From the NCBI GenBank assembly GCA_013821825.1, contig PNJK01000001.1, positions 1 to 64,000 on the forward strand: a stretch of 64,000 nucleotides of DNA. The letters are read 5' to 3'. Below, in pieces: positions 36,170 through 45,558 of the stretch (the first letter of the stretch is position 1; the number at the start of each line of letters is the position of its first letter). Source of the DNA: Rhodobacter sp. Its GTDB lineage: Bacteria > Pseudomonadota > Alphaproteobacteria > Rhodobacterales > Rhodobacteraceae. The notes under the pieces were generated by a model, which saw nothing but the letters and a program-made list of their open reading frames with translations, was not told the origin of the DNA and did no database searches. Both the position numbers and the translations under genes were made by a program.

Positions 36170-36568
36170 TCAGCCAGCGAAGGCATTTTCCAGAACTTCG
36201 ATCCGGCCTTGCCCGTCGACCAGCGCCAGATCGATGCGAACATCAGTCAAGAAACCCTTGGGTTCCCCGGCCAGAAATTCGTCCACCGTCGCGAATATCC
36301 GGCCAATCTGCGCCTTCGACAGGTGCGATGCCGCCATGTCATGGCTCCGGCTTTGCTTGACCTCGACGAAGATCACTTCGTCGCCCTGACGTCCAATCAG
36401 ATCAATTTCACCGGTGATGCCGCGCCAGTTGCGGGCGCAGATCGCGATCCCCTTGTCTTCGTAGACCCGGGCAACCGACGCTTCGGCAGCATGCCCGGCA
36501 TGATAGTTCGCCAACCCGCGGGACGAACGGTTGCGCCTGACAGCATCGGAAACGAAGTCGAAGGGCAT
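36170..36568 (-). CDS. yraN: YraN family (UPF0102) nuclease-fold protein
   Basis: A 132-residue protein of the restriction-endonuclease-like UPF0102 family. The core is [46 protein letters not shown], with the E...D...ExK arrangement of PD-(D/E)xK nucleases. The activity is unproven in the family. The start at 36568 was chosen because the longer frame to 36679 overlaps rsmI and is not conserved. It sits between rsmI and gshB on the same strand. Confidence 0.88.
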   Translation of the reverse strand: MPFDFVSDAVRRNRSSRGLANYHAGHAAEASVARVYEDKGIAICARNWRGITGEIDLIGRQGDEVIFVEVKQSRSHDMAASHLSKAQIGRIFATVDEFLAGEPKGFLTDVRIDLALVDGQGRIEVLENAFAG

Positions 36569-36596
36569 GGCATCCTCTTGAAGGCGGGGGCGCTGT

Positions 36597-37487
36597 TCAT
36601 TTCCGGTCAAGATCAAGGGCGATCCGGTAGACGATCTTGCGCGATACCCCCAGAGTTTGCGACACAAAGGTTGCAGCATCCTTAACGCTCATCGTGGCAA
36701 GGGCGTCTGTCAGGGCTGTCTCGATGCTGGCGGCGCTGGCTTCGGGCTGTGGGGCGCGGTCCACCAGTACGACGATCTCGCCCTTCACCTCGCGATCGGC
36801 AAATTCGGCAGACAGGTCCGCAAGCGTCCCGCGAGACACCTCTTCGAAACGCTTGGTCAACTCGCGACAGATCGCTGCCTGCCGCCCGGCCCCAAGGGTC
36901 AGCTCCATGTCAGCCAGCAGAGACCGAAGACGCTTCGGGCTTTCATAGAAGATCAGTGTTGCCTGGACACCGGAGAAGTCCGCCAGATATGTCCGCCGGG
37001 CGCCCTGGGCAGCTGGGGGGAAGCCCGCGAACAGGAACCGGTCCGAAGGCAGACCCGACAGCGTCAGCGCGCAGATCACGGCACAGGGGCCGGGTGCTGC
37101 CGTCATCGGCAGATCGGCGGCTGCAACCGCCCGGGCCAATTCGAACCCAGGGTCCGAGATCAGTGGCGTACCGGCCTCGGACGCGTAGGCCACGCTCTTG
37201 CCTTCGCCGATCAGGGCCAGAAGGCGCGCAATCGTGCCTTCGCCGCTGTGGTCATGATAGGCGATCACCGGGCGAGTCCCCAGCGGCACCCCGTGAATCT
37301 CCATCAGGTGCCGCAGGGTGCGCGTGTCCTCGGCCACCAGCACGTCGGCCCCGGACAGGACGTCCAGCGCCCGCAGCGTGATGTCTCGCGCCGCTCCGAT
37401 CGGGGTCGAGATCAGGTGCAGCCCCGGCGGAATCGCGCGCAGGGCGGGTTTATGGGCGATTTCGGTGAGCGCTGCTGGTTGCCTCAC
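36597..37487 (-). CDS. rsmI: 16S rRNA (cytidine(1402)-2'-O)-methyltransferase
   Basis: RsmI methylates the ribose of C1402 in 16S rRNA using SAM. The 296-residue tetrapyrrole-methylase-fold protein has LHLISTPIGAARDITLRAL, VLVAEDTRTLRHLM, YHDHSGEGT, YASEAGTPLISDPGFEL, and PGPCAVICALTLSGLPSDRF. The GTG at 37487 is preferred because GGAAG lies about seven bases upstream; an ATG at 37526 would lengthen the unconserved N-terminus into the direct-repeat region. It is the first gene of the rsmI-yraN-gshB group and divergent from the lpoA-like gene. Confidence 0.93.
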   Translation of the reverse strand: MRQPAALTEIAHKPALRAIPPGLHLISTPIGAARDITLRALDVLSGADVLVAEDTRTLRHLMEIHGVPLGTRPVIAYHDHSGEGTIARLLALIGEGKSVAYASEAGTPLISDPGFELARAVAAADLPMTAAPGPCAVICALTLSGLPSDRFLFAGFPPAAQGARRTYLADFSGVQATLIFYESPKRLRSLLADMELTLGAGRQAAICRELTKRFEEVSRGTLADLSAEFADREVKGEIVVLVDRAPQPEASAASIETALTDALATMSVKDAATFVSQTLGVSRKIVYRIALDLDRK

Positions 37488-37511
37488 AAGTTTACTTCCC
37501 TTCCCGAACCA

Positions 37512-37559
37512 ATTACCTTGACCCATGCCTGTCTAGGACCGTGATTACCTTGGCCCGTG
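37512..37559. promoter_or_regulatory. Direct repeats in the rsmI/lpoA divergent promoter
   Basis: ATTACCTTGACCCATG (37512-37527) recurs as ATTACCTTGGCCCGTG (37544-37559), 14 of 16 bases identical, at a 32-bp period or three helical turns. It lies between the divergent rsmI and lpoA-like starts and could be a regulator site shared by both. Confidence 0.45.
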
Positions 37560-37591
37560 TTCGGCGTGCCTTCGCAGAGTGAGGAACCTTT

Positions 37592-38767
37592 ATGTTGTCT
37601 GTTATTCGTCGGGCCCGCAAGTCGCTGGGTCGGTCTTTCCTTGTTCTCTGCACGGCGGTTCTGGCGGCTTGCGTGCCGACGGGCGGCCCCTCGACCGGAC
37701 CGGCGACCGGTGCGGGCGGCACGGTCCAGGTAGCGCTTCTGGTCCCTTCGGGATCCGGGCAGGCGCAGGATGAACTTTTCGGCCAGAGCCTGGAGAACGC
37801 CGCCCGGCTGGCGATCGCGGACCTGTCCGGGGTGAAGATCAACCTGAAGGTCTACAAGACTGGCGGCAGCCCGGCGCAGGCCACATCCTTGGCTAAGCAG
37901 GCGGTGGACGAAGGTGCGCAGGTGATCCTCGGGCCGTTCTATTCCGAAGAGGCGAATGCCGCGGGCGTCGCCGTGGCAAATTCTGGCGTCAGTGTGCTGG
38001 CGTTTTCCAACAACGCCGCGATTGCGGGTGGCAACGTGTTCGTCCTCGGCCAGACCTTCGACAACACGGCACGCCGGCTGGCCAGCTATGCGGTCAGGAA
38101 CGGCAAGTCGAGGGTCCTGATCGTGTACGACCGCAACGTGGCGGGCGAGGTCGGCAAGACTGCCATCGAACGGGGCGTCTCGGCTGCCGGTGGGTCGGTC
38201 GTCGGGGTCACCTCCTACGAATTCTCGCAGAACGGCATTGTTCAGGCCGCATCGGGGATCGTGGGAACCGCGCGGTCTTCGGGTGCCACGGCGCTGTTTC
38301 TGACGGCGGATACGGCCGGCGCACTGCCTTTGCTGAGCCAGTTGCTGGTGGACAACGGCATCGACCGGTCCAGCACGCAATTCATCGGCCTGACCCGCTG
38401 GGACATTCCGCCAGCAACGCTTGCCCTGCCAGGTGTGCAGGGTGGCTGGTTCGCAATGCCGGACCCGGGGCTGCAGGCGCAGTTCCAGTCGCGCTATCAG
38501 GCGGCCTATGGCTCTTCCCCGGTCGCCGTCGCGGGGCTTGCCTATGACGGGATCGCGGCCATCGGAGCACTGGCGCGGTCAACCAAGGGCGAACCGGTCA
38601 GCCGCTCGGCCCTGACCCAGCCGGCAGGATTCGCGGGTGTCTCGGGCATCTTCCGCCTGCTGCCGAATGGCACGAACGAGCGTGGGCTGGCTGTGGCGGC
38701 CATCCGTGACGGGCAAGTTGTCGTGGTCGATCCGGCCCCGCGCAGCTTTGCTGGCGCCGGGTTCTGA
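37592..38767 (+). CDS. LpoA-like penicillin-binding protein activator lipoprotein
   Basis: A 391-residue outer-membrane-type lipoprotein. The signal ends in the lipobox LAAC (Cys27), followed by a Gly/Thr-rich linker. The mature part is a type I periplasmic-binding fold (VQVALLVPSGSGQAQ, LGPFYSEEANAAGVAVANSGVSVLAFSNN, VLIVYDRN, YDGIAAIGAL), as in LpoA and LppC, which stimulate PBP1A. The gene is divergent from rsmI-yraN, the same arrangement as E. coli lpoA (yraM) and rsmI. GAGGAACC precedes the ATG. glnD starts four bases after its stop. Confidence 0.85.
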   Translation: MLSVIRRARKSLGRSFLVLCTAVLAACVPTGGPSTGPATGAGGTVQVALLVPSGSGQAQDELFGQSLENAARLAIADLSGVKINLKVYKTGGSPAQATSLAKQAVDEGAQVILGPFYSEEANAAGVAVANSGVSVLAFSNNAAIAGGNVFVLGQTFDNTARRLASYAVRNGKSRVLIVYDRNVAGEVGKTAIERGVSAAGGSVVGVTSYEFSQNGIVQAASGIVGTARSSGATALFLTADTAGALPLLSQLLVDNGIDRSSTQFIGLTRWDIPPATLALPGVQGGWFAMPDPGLQAQFQSRYQAAYGSSPVAVAGLAYDGIAAIGALARSTKGEPVSRSALTQPAGFAGVSGIFRLLPNGTNERGLAVAAIRDGQVVVVDPAPRSFAGAGF

Positions 38768-38771
38768 CATC

Positions 38772-41546
38772 ATGACCAAGGCGGCGAAGGTCGCGCCGTC
38801 CCTGTCGGATCCGGCACCCTTTCGGGTGCCAGATGTCGTCGTTCTGACCCGCATGGTCCTGGAAGACCTGAGTTCTGCAGACGACGCACGGGCTGCACGG
38901 GCCGTGGTGGTGCGGCACCTGCAAGCCGCGAAGGCCGAGGCTAACGCGGGCTTCGAGATGGCATTCCTGACCAATCCGCGGTCAGCCCGCAGGTTGGTGA
39001 CGGCACAGGCGGCCCTGACCGATGTGCTGGTGCAGGTGGCGCTTGCCGCAGCCCTGAAGCTGCACCCGTTGCCGAACCCGACCGAGGCCGAGCGGATCGC
39101 CGTCCTGGGCGTCGGCGGCTATGGCCGTGCCGAGATGGCACCGCAATCGGATGTGGACCTTTTATTCCTGACGCCGTGGAAGATCACTCCCTGGGCGGAA
39201 AGCGTCATCGAGACGATGCTTTACATGCTGTGGGACCTGAAGCTGAAGGTCGGCCATTCCAGCCGCACGGTGAAGGACTGCCTGCGTCTGGGGCGCGAGG
39301 ATGTGACGATCCGCACCGCCCTTCTGGAGCACCGCTTTGTCTGCGGCTATGCGCCGCTTGCAACCGAATTGGCGGATCGGCTTTGGGCAGAGTTGTTCAA
39401 GAACTCCGGTCCCGAGTTCATCGAGGCGAAGCTGGCGGAACGGGCGGAACGTCACAAACGGCAGGGCGGCCAGCGTTACGTGCTGGAACCGAACGTCAAG
39501 GAGGGCAAGGGCGGACTGCGCGACCTCCAGACGCTCTACTGGATCGGCAAGTATATGCACCGCGTGCCCAGTGCCGAGGGGCTGGTCGGGGCGGGGCTTC
39601 TCAGCCGCGAGGAATTCGACAGCTTTGCCCGGGCGGAAGATTTCCTCTGGGCCGTCCGCTGCCATCTGCATTATGCGACCGGCCGCGCAAACGACACCCT
39701 GACCTTCGACCTTCAGGTCGAGGTGGCGGCCCGAATGGGCTACCGCGACAGCGGCGGCAGGCGAGCGGTCGAGCATTTCATGCAGGACTATTTCCGCCTT
39801 GCGACACGGGTGGGCGAACTGACCCGCATCTTCCTGACCGAGCTTGAAGCCCGCCACGCCAAGCGCGAAGCCAGCCTGTTCGGCATCTTCAAGCGCACGA
39901 AGAAGGTGAGACCGGGCTACAAGTTGGTGCAGGGGCGGATCGACGTCATCGATCCCCCGGCGTTTCTGGCCGACAAGCTGAACCTGCTGCGCGTTTTTGA
40001 AGAGGCGCTGCGGACAGGCTATCTGCTTCATCCAAACGTCATGCGCCTGCTGGCGTCGAACCTGGACCTGATCGACGAGGAGATGCGCGACGACCCCGAG
40101 GCGCGGCGGATCTTCCTTGACCTGCTGCTCAAGCACGGCAACCCCGAACGCAGCTTGCGCCGGATGAACGAGCTTGGCGTGCTTGCCGCCTTCATTCCGG
40201 AATTCGAACCCATCGTCGCGATGATGCAGTTCAACGTCTATCACCACTACACGGTAGACGAGCACATCATCCAGACGATCAGCTGCCTCGCCCAGATCGA
40301 GCGCGGCGAGCTGATCGAAGAGTTGCCGGTTGCAAGCGGCATCCTGAAGGAAGGCGTGAACCGCCGGATCATCTATGTGGCGCTCTTGCTGCACGACATC
40401 GGCAAGGGCCGACCCGAGGATCATTCGATCCTCGGCGCGCAGCTGGCGCGACGCATCTGCCCCCGGCTGGGGCTGGAGCCCGAGGAATGCGAGACCGTCG
40501 AATGGCTGGTGCGCTATCACCTCCTGATGTCCGACATGGCGCAGAAGCGCGATGTCGGCGATCCGCGCACGGTGCGGGACTTTGCCAAGGCGGTGAAGAC
40601 GAAAAAGCGCCTGGACCTGCTGACCGTGCTGACCGTCTGCGATATCCGCGGCGTGGGGCCAGGGACCTGGAACAACTGGAAGGCCATGCTGATCCGCCAG
40701 CTCTACAAGCTGACCGCAGATGCGCTGGAGGGTGGGCTTGAGACCGTCAACCGCGAAAACCGCAAGGATGACGCCAGACTGGCCCTGCGGACCCGGCTGG
40801 AAGGCTGGGAGAAGGCGGCCGTCGACCACGAGACCAGCCGCCACTACGGCCCCTACTGGCAGGGCCTTTCGACCGAGACCCATCTGGTCTTTGCCGGCCT
40901 GCTTCAAGGTCTGGCCGATGACGAGATCCGCATTGACCTGCACCCCGACCCCGACCGCGACGCGACCCGCGCCTGCTTTGCGCTTGCCGACCACCCTGGC
41001 ATCTTCAGCCGCCTTGCAGGGGCATTGGCGCTTGTCGGGGCGAACGTGGTGGATGCGCGCACCTATACCTCGAAAGACGGCTATGCGACCGCCGTCTTCT
41101 GGGTGCAGGACATCGAGGGCAAGCCCTATGAGGTGTCCCGTCTGCCGCGCCTGCGGGGCATGATCGACAAGACGCTGAAGGGCGAGGTCCTGGCGCGCGA
41201 GGCGCTGAAAGACCGTGACAAGCTGAAGAAGCGCGAGCGCGAGTTCCGCTTTCCGACCCATATCACCTTCGACAACGAAGGGTCCGACATCTACACGATC
41301 ATCGAGGTCGACACCCGCGACCGGCCCGGCCTGCTTTACGATCTGACCCGCACGCTGGCCAACAACAATATCTACATCGCCTCGGCCGTGATCGCGACCT
41401 ATGGGGCGCAGGTGGTGGACAGCTTTTACGTCAAGGACATGTTCGGTTTGAAACTGCACCAGAAGCACAAGCAGGAAGCGCTGGACAGAAAGCTGCGCAC
41501 CGCGATTTCCGAAGGTGCGGAACGGGCGCGGGACGCACAGGTATGA
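38772..41546 (+). CDS. glnD: Bifunctional PII uridylyltransferase/uridylyl-removing enzyme
   Basis: GlnD senses glutamine and uridylylates or deuridylylates PII proteins. The 924-residue protein has, in order, the nucleotidyltransferase motif GGYGRAEMAPQSDVDLLF (about residue 115), the GlnD helical linker with KEGKGGLRDLQTLYWIGK, the HD hydrolase domain (VALLLHDIGKGRPEDHS), and two C-terminal ACT domains (DHPGIFSRLAGALAL; RDRPGLLYDLTRTLA). All catalytic acidic residues appear intact. It follows the lpoA-like gene closely and overlaps murJ by ATGA. Confidence 0.96.
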   Translation: MTKAAKVAPSLSDPAPFRVPDVVVLTRMVLEDLSSADDARAARAVVVRHLQAAKAEANAGFEMAFLTNPRSARRLVTAQAALTDVLVQVALAAALKLHPLPNPTEAERIAVLGVGGYGRAEMAPQSDVDLLFLTPWKITPWAESVIETMLYMLWDLKLKVGHSSRTVKDCLRLGREDVTIRTALLEHRFVCGYAPLATELADRLWAELFKNSGPEFIEAKLAERAERHKRQGGQRYVLEPNVKEGKGGLRDLQTLYWIGKYMHRVPSAEGLVGAGLLSREEFDSFARAEDFLWAVRCHLHYATGRANDTLTFDLQVEVAARMGYRDSGGRRAVEHFMQDYFRLATRVGELTRIFLTELEARHAKREASLFGIFKRTKKVRPGYKLVQGRIDVIDPPAFLADKLNLLRVFEEALRTGYLLHPNVMRLLASNLDLIDEEMRDDPEARRIFLDLLLKHGNPERSLRRMNELGVLAAFIPEFEPIVAMMQFNVYHHYTVDEHIIQTISCLAQIERGELIEELPVASGILKEGVNRRIIYVALLLHDIGKGRPEDHSILGAQLARRICPRLGLEPEECETVEWLVRYHLLMSDMAQKRDVGDPRTVRDFAKAVKTKKRLDLLTVLTVCDIRGVGPGTWNNWKAMLIRQLYKLTADALEGGLETVNRENRKDDARLALRTRLEGWEKAAVDHETSRHYGPYWQGLSTETHLVFAGLLQGLADDEIRIDLHPDPDRDATRACFALADHPGIFSRLAGALALVGANVVDARTYTSKDGYATAVFWVQDIEGKPYEVSRLPRLRGMIDKTLKGEVLAREALKDRDKLKKREREFRFPTHITFDNEGSDIYTIIEVDTRDRPGLLYDLTRTLANNNIYIASAVIATYGAQVVDSFYVKDMFGLKLHQKHKQEALDRKLRTAISEGAERARDAQV

Positions 41547-43087
41547 AGCCCGTCCGGATCGTAAAGGGGTTCCTCACCGTCGGATTCTGGACGCTGATCA
41601 GCCGCATCGCGGGGCTGGTGCGCGACATCTTGCTTGCCAAATATCTCGGCGACGGCCCGGTTGCGCAGGCCTTTGTCATCGCCCAGTCGCTGCCGAACAT
41701 GTTTCGCCGCTTTTTTGCGGAAGGGGCTTTCAACTTCGCCTTCGTCCCGATGTTCGCCAAGAAGGTCGAGGCGGATGAGGGGGCCGAAGCCTTTGCCCGC
41801 GACGCCTTTTGGGGCATGGCGGCACTCCTGACCGTGTTCTCGGTATTGGCCATTCTCGGGATGCAGCTTCTGGTCTTCATGATGGCTTCGGGCTTTGTCG
41901 GGGACGCGCGCTTTGACCTTGCGGTCACGCTGGGGCGGATAGCCTTTCCCTATATCCTCTTCATCTCGCTGACCGCGCTGCTGTCGGGGATGCTGAACGC
42001 GGCGGGGCGGTTCATCGTGACCTCGGCGGTGACGATCCTTCTGTCGGCCACGATGATTGCGGGCATGGTGCTGGCCAACCGCATGGGCTGGGACATGGGT
42101 CGCACGCTGGCCTGGTCGGTCACCCTGTCCGGCGTGCTGCAACTGATCGTCACCTATGTCGCAATCCGGCGGCTGGGCTACCGGCTGCCGTTCCGCTGGC
42201 CGGTCCTGACGCCCGAGTTGAAGCGTCTGGCCATCATCGCCGCCCCTGCAGTGCTCGCGGGCGGGGTGGTGCAGATCAACCTGATCGTCGGGCGGCAGGT
42301 GGCCAGCCTGACCGAAGGGGCGGTGGTCTGGCTTTACAACGCCGACCGGATCTACCAGCTGCCACTCGGCGTCGTGGGCATTGCCATCGGGATCGTGTTG
42401 CTGCCCGATCTCTCGCGCCGTCTCCGCGCCGAAGACGCCGAAGGGTCCAGAGCCAGTTTCAACCGGGGGACGGAGTTTGCGCTTCTGCTGACCCTTCCCG
42501 CCGCCGTGGCGCTGGTCGTGATCGCCTGGCCGATCATCTCTGTCCTGTTCCAGCGTGGGGAATATGGGGCCGAGGCCACCCAGAACACCGCCTGGGCGTT
42601 GGCAGCCTACGGGCTTGGCCTGCCCGCCTTCGTGCTGCACAAGGTACTGCAACCGTTGTACTACGCGCGCGAGGATACCCGGTCCCCGTTCCGCTTTGCC
42701 GTCTGGTCAATGGTGGTGAATGCAGCGCTTGCCGTGGGCCTGATGCCGGTAATCGGCTACATGGCTGCCGCGATTGCCACCTCTGCAGCCGCATGGGTGA
42801 TGGTCTGGCAGTTGTGGCGCGGGTCCCGCGTCATGGGCGACGCCGCGCGCTTTGACGACAGGTTCCGCAGGCGGCTGCCCCGGATTGTCGCTGCGTCGCT
42901 GCTGATGGGTCTGGTGCTTTGGGGCTTGTCGGTCCTTTTGGCGGTACCCCTTGCCACCCCCGGCATCCGAACGGCGGCTTTGGGGTCGATGATCCTGGCC
43001 GCAATGGCGGTCTATTTCGGCAGCGTCTTGCTGATCGGCGGGATGAGCTGGGTGGAACTGCGCAGCGCGCTCCGGCGTCAACGCTGA
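41543..43087 (+). CDS. murJ: Lipid II flippase MurJ
   Basis: MurJ moves lipid II across the inner membrane for peptidoglycan synthesis. The 514-residue protein has about 14 hydrophobic segments and the MOP-superfamily opening GFWTLISRIAGLVRDILLAKYLG. Further family marks are SLPNMFRRFFAEGAFNFAFVPMF and RFIVTSAVTILLS. The arginines in the N-terminal half that line the cavity are retained. The ATG overlaps the glnD stop; the 3' end overlaps the convergent rhomboid-like gene by about ten bases. Confidence 0.95.
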   Translation: MKPVRIVKGFLTVGFWTLISRIAGLVRDILLAKYLGDGPVAQAFVIAQSLPNMFRRFFAEGAFNFAFVPMFAKKVEADEGAEAFARDAFWGMAALLTVFSVLAILGMQLLVFMMASGFVGDARFDLAVTLGRIAFPYILFISLTALLSGMLNAAGRFIVTSAVTILLSATMIAGMVLANRMGWDMGRTLAWSVTLSGVLQLIVTYVAIRRLGYRLPFRWPVLTPELKRLAIIAAPAVLAGGVVQINLIVGRQVASLTEGAVVWLYNADRIYQLPLGVVGIAIGIVLLPDLSRRLRAEDAEGSRASFNRGTEFALLLTLPAAVALVVIAWPIISVLFQRGEYGAEATQNTAWALAAYGLGLPAFVLHKVLQPLYYAREDTRSPFRFAVWSMVVNAALAVGLMPVIGYMAAAIATSAAAWVMVWQLWRGSRVMGDAARFDDRFRRRLPRIVAASLLMGLVLWGLSVLLAVPLATPGIRTAALGSMILAAMAVYFGSVLLIGGMSWVELRSALRRQR

Positions 43088-43767
43088 CGGATCATCTCTC
43101 TCACCCGGGCAAAGCCGCCGGGGCTGACGATGAAGGAGAGAAGGAACCCCGCCGCGAAGCCCGTAACGTCGGCCACCCAATCCCAACTGCCGCCGAAGAG
43201 GACGCCGAAGACCAGCTGGAAGAAAAGCAGCGCCCCGATCAGGCTGAAGGCGCGGTATTTGTTCGCCCCCTTCCGGGCAAGGTTGGTCCAGAGCAGGAAG
43301 GTGAAAGCCCCGATCAGCCCGTAGACCGCCGGATAGGCCCCGATCAGCGGCGCGCGGATATCCGGGATCAGAAGGCCATAAGCCAGCCCCCCGGCGATTG
43401 ACGCGCCAGACACCACCACCAGCACCCCCCACCAGCGGAAGATCTCGCCCACCATCTTGCCCAAGGCGAGCAGGATCACCACCGCGAACAACGCATGCGT
43501 GAAAGAGCCGTGGACCAGCGGATAGGAGACCAGCCGCAGCAGGTCCGCATAGGGCTGGCCGCCGGTTTCGGCCTGATACCGCAAAAGCTCGGGGAACATC
43601 GCGAAGCGCTCGACCGCCTGCAGCCGCCAGCCGATGCCGCCCGCGCCGCCGACCAGCCCAGCTTCTGCCAACACCAGCACCAGTTCCATGGCGATCACCG
43701 GCAGCGCCAGCACCCAGACGATCATCGGCAAGGGATTGATCGGCGCCGCATTGTGGTCTGGCTGCAT
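43078..43767 (-). CDS. Rhomboid-family membrane protein lacking catalytic residues
   Basis: The 229-residue protein has about six transmembrane segments in the rhomboid order, including LVHGSFTHALFAVVILLALGKMVGEIFRWW (segment 2) and a late helix, WVADVTGFAAGFLLS. The catalytic GxSG is replaced by GAYPAVYG, the late catalytic His (AHxGG) by ADVTG, and the oxyanion Asn of segment 2 is not apparent. It should therefore be proteolytically dead, like iRhoms or derlins. The ATG at 43767 follows GGGGGAACAG. It is convergent with murJ. A chaperone- or adaptor-like role is possible. Confidence 0.75.
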   Translation of the reverse strand: MQPDHNAAPINPLPMIVWVLALPVIAMELVLVLAEAGLVGGAGGIGWRLQAVERFAMFPELLRYQAETGGQPYADLLRLVSYPLVHGSFTHALFAVVILLALGKMVGEIFRWWGVLVVVSGASIAGGLAYGLLIPDIRAPLIGAYPAVYGLIGAFTFLLWTNLARKGANKYRAFSLIGALLFFQLVFGVLFGGSWDWVADVTGFAAGFLLSFIVSPGGFARVREMIRQR

Positions 43768-43851
43768 CTGTTCCCCCAACCCCCGGGCGATTGACGCCCC
43801 TGCCCCCTTGGATTACGCGGGTTCGTCAGTGATTTCCAGACGGAGCCTCGC

Positions 43852-44907
43852 ATGTCTTCCGCATCCTCGGCGGTCCAAACGCCGAAAGCCTTCAAACCCC
43901 GGATCTTCTCGGGCATCCAACCCTCGGGCGGGCTGACGCTGGGCAACTACCTTGGAGCGCTGAAGCGCTTTGTCGAAAAGCAGGACGAGGGGATCGAGAC
44001 GGTCTATTGCCTGGTCGACATGCATGCGATCACCGTCTGGCAGGACCCGGAAAAGCTGCGCCAGCAGACCCGCGAAGGAGCGGCGGCCTTCATCGCCGCC
44101 GGGATCGACCCGAAACGGTCGATCCTGTTCAACCAGTCGCAGGTCTCGGCCCATGCCGAGCTGGGCTGGATCTTCAACTGCGTCGCGCGGCTGGGCTGGA
44201 TGAACCGGATGACCCAGTTCAAGGACAAGACTGCCGGCAAGAACGCCGAGGCGGCCAGCCTTGGGCTTTACGCATATCCCAGCCTGATGGCCGCCGACAT
44301 CCTGGCCTATCACGCTACTATGGTCCCCGTTGGCGAGGACCAAAAGCAGCACCTTGAACTCACCCGCGACATCGCGATCAAGTTCAACAACGACTATGGC
44401 GTCGATTTCTTCCCCGTGGTCGAGCCCCTGATCGAGGGTGCGGCGACCCGTGTGATGAGCCTTCGCGACGGCACCAAGAAGATGTCGAAATCCGATCCGT
44501 CGGATCAAAGCCGGATCAACCTCACCGACAGCGCCGATCAGATTGCGGGCAAGATCCGCAAGGCCAAGACCGACCCGGAGCCCTTGCCAGAAACCGTGGA
44601 CGGTCTGAAGGATCGACCCGAGGCGCGCAACCTGGTGAACATTTACGCCTCCCTTGCCGGACACACGGTTGGCCAGGTTATCCGGGACTTTGCCGGGGCG
44701 CAGTTCGGCAGTTTCAAGCCAGCGCTAGCCGACCTTGCCGTGGCGAAACTGTCACCGATCACCAACGAGATGAACCGCCTGATGGCCGATCCGGCCGAGA
44801 TTGACCGCATCCTTGGAGATGGGGCAACACGTGCTGAAGCCATCGCCCGGCCGATCCTCGACCAGACCAAGGACATCGTTGGCATGATCCGGTCGCGGCA
44901 GATGTAA
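43852..44907 (+). CDS. trpS: Tryptophanyl-tRNA synthetase
   Basis: TrpS charges tRNA-Trp. The 351-residue class I synthetase has the HIGH-equivalent in [19 protein letters not shown] and the KMSKS loop [19 protein letters not shown]. Other family segments are [26 protein letters not shown] and [31 protein letters not shown]. Length is standard. It starts just after the divergent rhomboid-like gene and ends before an intrinsic terminator at 45055. Confidence 0.96.
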   Translation: MSSASSAVQTPKAFKPRIFSGIQPSGGLTLGNYLGALKRFVEKQDEGIETVYCLVDMHAITVWQDPEKLRQQTREGAAAFIAAGIDPKRSILFNQSQVSAHAELGWIFNCVARLGWMNRMTQFKDKTAGKNAEAASLGLYAYPSLMAADILAYHATMVPVGEDQKQHLELTRDIAIKFNNDYGVDFFPVVEPLIEGAATRVMSLRDGTKKMSKSDPSDQSRINLTDSADQIAGKIRKAKTDPEPLPETVDGLKDRPEARNLVNIYASLAGHTVGQVIRDFAGAQFGSFKPALADLAVAKLSPITNEMNRLMADPAEIDRILGDGATRAEAIARPILDQTKDIVGMIRSRQM

Positions 44908-45054
44908 TCCACAGGATAGATCGCCCCTCGACGATCCTGTCACATTCCCGATTCCTGCGGCACCTATAAAGGCAACTGTTCGGAGATGCGATCTGTCCCC
45001 ATCGCTTCGGCCGTGGCCAGCCTGTCCCCTGAGAGGTCACAGCCCCACCGGCAT
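44908..45054 (+). other. Structured spacer between trpS and its terminator, possible small RNA
   Basis: A TATAAA box at 44965-44970 is followed by structured sequence, including GCGAT-CTGTCCCC-ATCGC and GGCC-GT-GGCC, up to the terminator at 45055. No convincing -35 matches it. It is most simply the trpS 3' untranslated region, but a separate transcript of about 115 nt is possible. Confidence 0.3.
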
Positions 45055-45092
45055 GCCCCCGTGCGCCCCCCGCATGGGGGCTTTCTTTCTTC
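45055..45092 (+). terminator. Intrinsic terminator downstream of trpS
   Basis: An 11-bp stem, GCCCCCGTGCG / CGCATGGGGGC (one G-U pair), with a loop of C is followed by TTTCTTTCTT. It is the clearest Rho-independent terminator in the window. Confidence 0.8.
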
Positions 45093-45150
45093 CTACGGCG
45101 GTCCGCGTCGGAAACTTTACCTAGATACCATAGGGCGAAAAGCCAAGTCT

Positions 45151-45226
45151 TTGACTCTCTTGACTCTCCCAGGTTGAAATGTGGCTCGCCACCAGAGTTT
45201 GCAGGGATTGACACCAGAGTTGGCAG
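45151..45226 (+). repeat. Left boundary repeats of the repressor island
   Basis: Tandem TTGACTCTC TTGACTCTC (45151-45168) precedes two copies of a second motif: CACCAGAGTTTGCAG (45190-45204) and TTGACACCAGAGTTGGCAG (45208-45226). The latter is matched in inverse orientation at 47116-47134, so it may mark the left end of a small element. Confidence 0.6.
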
Positions 45227-45296
45227 CAAACGCTTTTCAGCGGCGACGGCTGGATTTGAGCTTCGGCTGTGCTCCAGGTGGAAAGGGGAGAGGCCA

Positions 45297-45548
45297 TCAC
45301 GCGGCCTCTTTCTTCGATTTGGGTGGGCGGGGGATGTCGCGCGGCCATTCCAGGTCCGCAGGCCAGTTATCCGCGAACCATGTCAGGACGCGCTCGGCTG
45401 TCCTTGTCCGACAGTCGGCACCCTTCGCGATAATGTTGTGGAAGAAGTCGCCCTTCCCGAAAATCCGCATGGAGATCGCGAAGTGGCCGACACTCTCGTG
45501 TGCGGCGAGCGTCTGGGCGAGATGAAGGAGTAGGGCTGTTTGACTCAT
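45297..45548 (-). CDS. Small Cro-like putative DNA-binding protein
   Basis: An 83-residue protein divergent from the island repressor. The pattern VGHFAISMRIFGKGDFFHNI ... TRTAERVLTWFADNWP resembles the compact helix-turn-helix seen in small phage-type regulators (helix, GK/GD turn, then a TAExVLxWF helix), and its first part can be aligned to SKLAVGHPSLIKNL in the neighbouring repressor. It could act as a Cro-like counterpart, but no named family is recognised. The start at 45548 leads straight into the operator array. Confidence 0.55.
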   Translation of the reverse strand: MSQTALLLHLAQTLAAHESVGHFAISMRIFGKGDFFHNIIAKGADCRTRTAERVLTWFADNWPADLEWPRDIPRPPKSKKEAA

Positions 45549-45558
45549 GGGCCGACAT

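Noticed and set aside
39162-41468. 768-codon minus-strand open frame opposite glnD
   Set aside because: It is a shadow of a fully motif-supported glnD and shows no domain of its own.
45151-45226. Repeated TTGAC/CACCAGAGT motifs as a CRISPR array
   Set aside because: There are too few copies, with irregular spacing and no cas genes.
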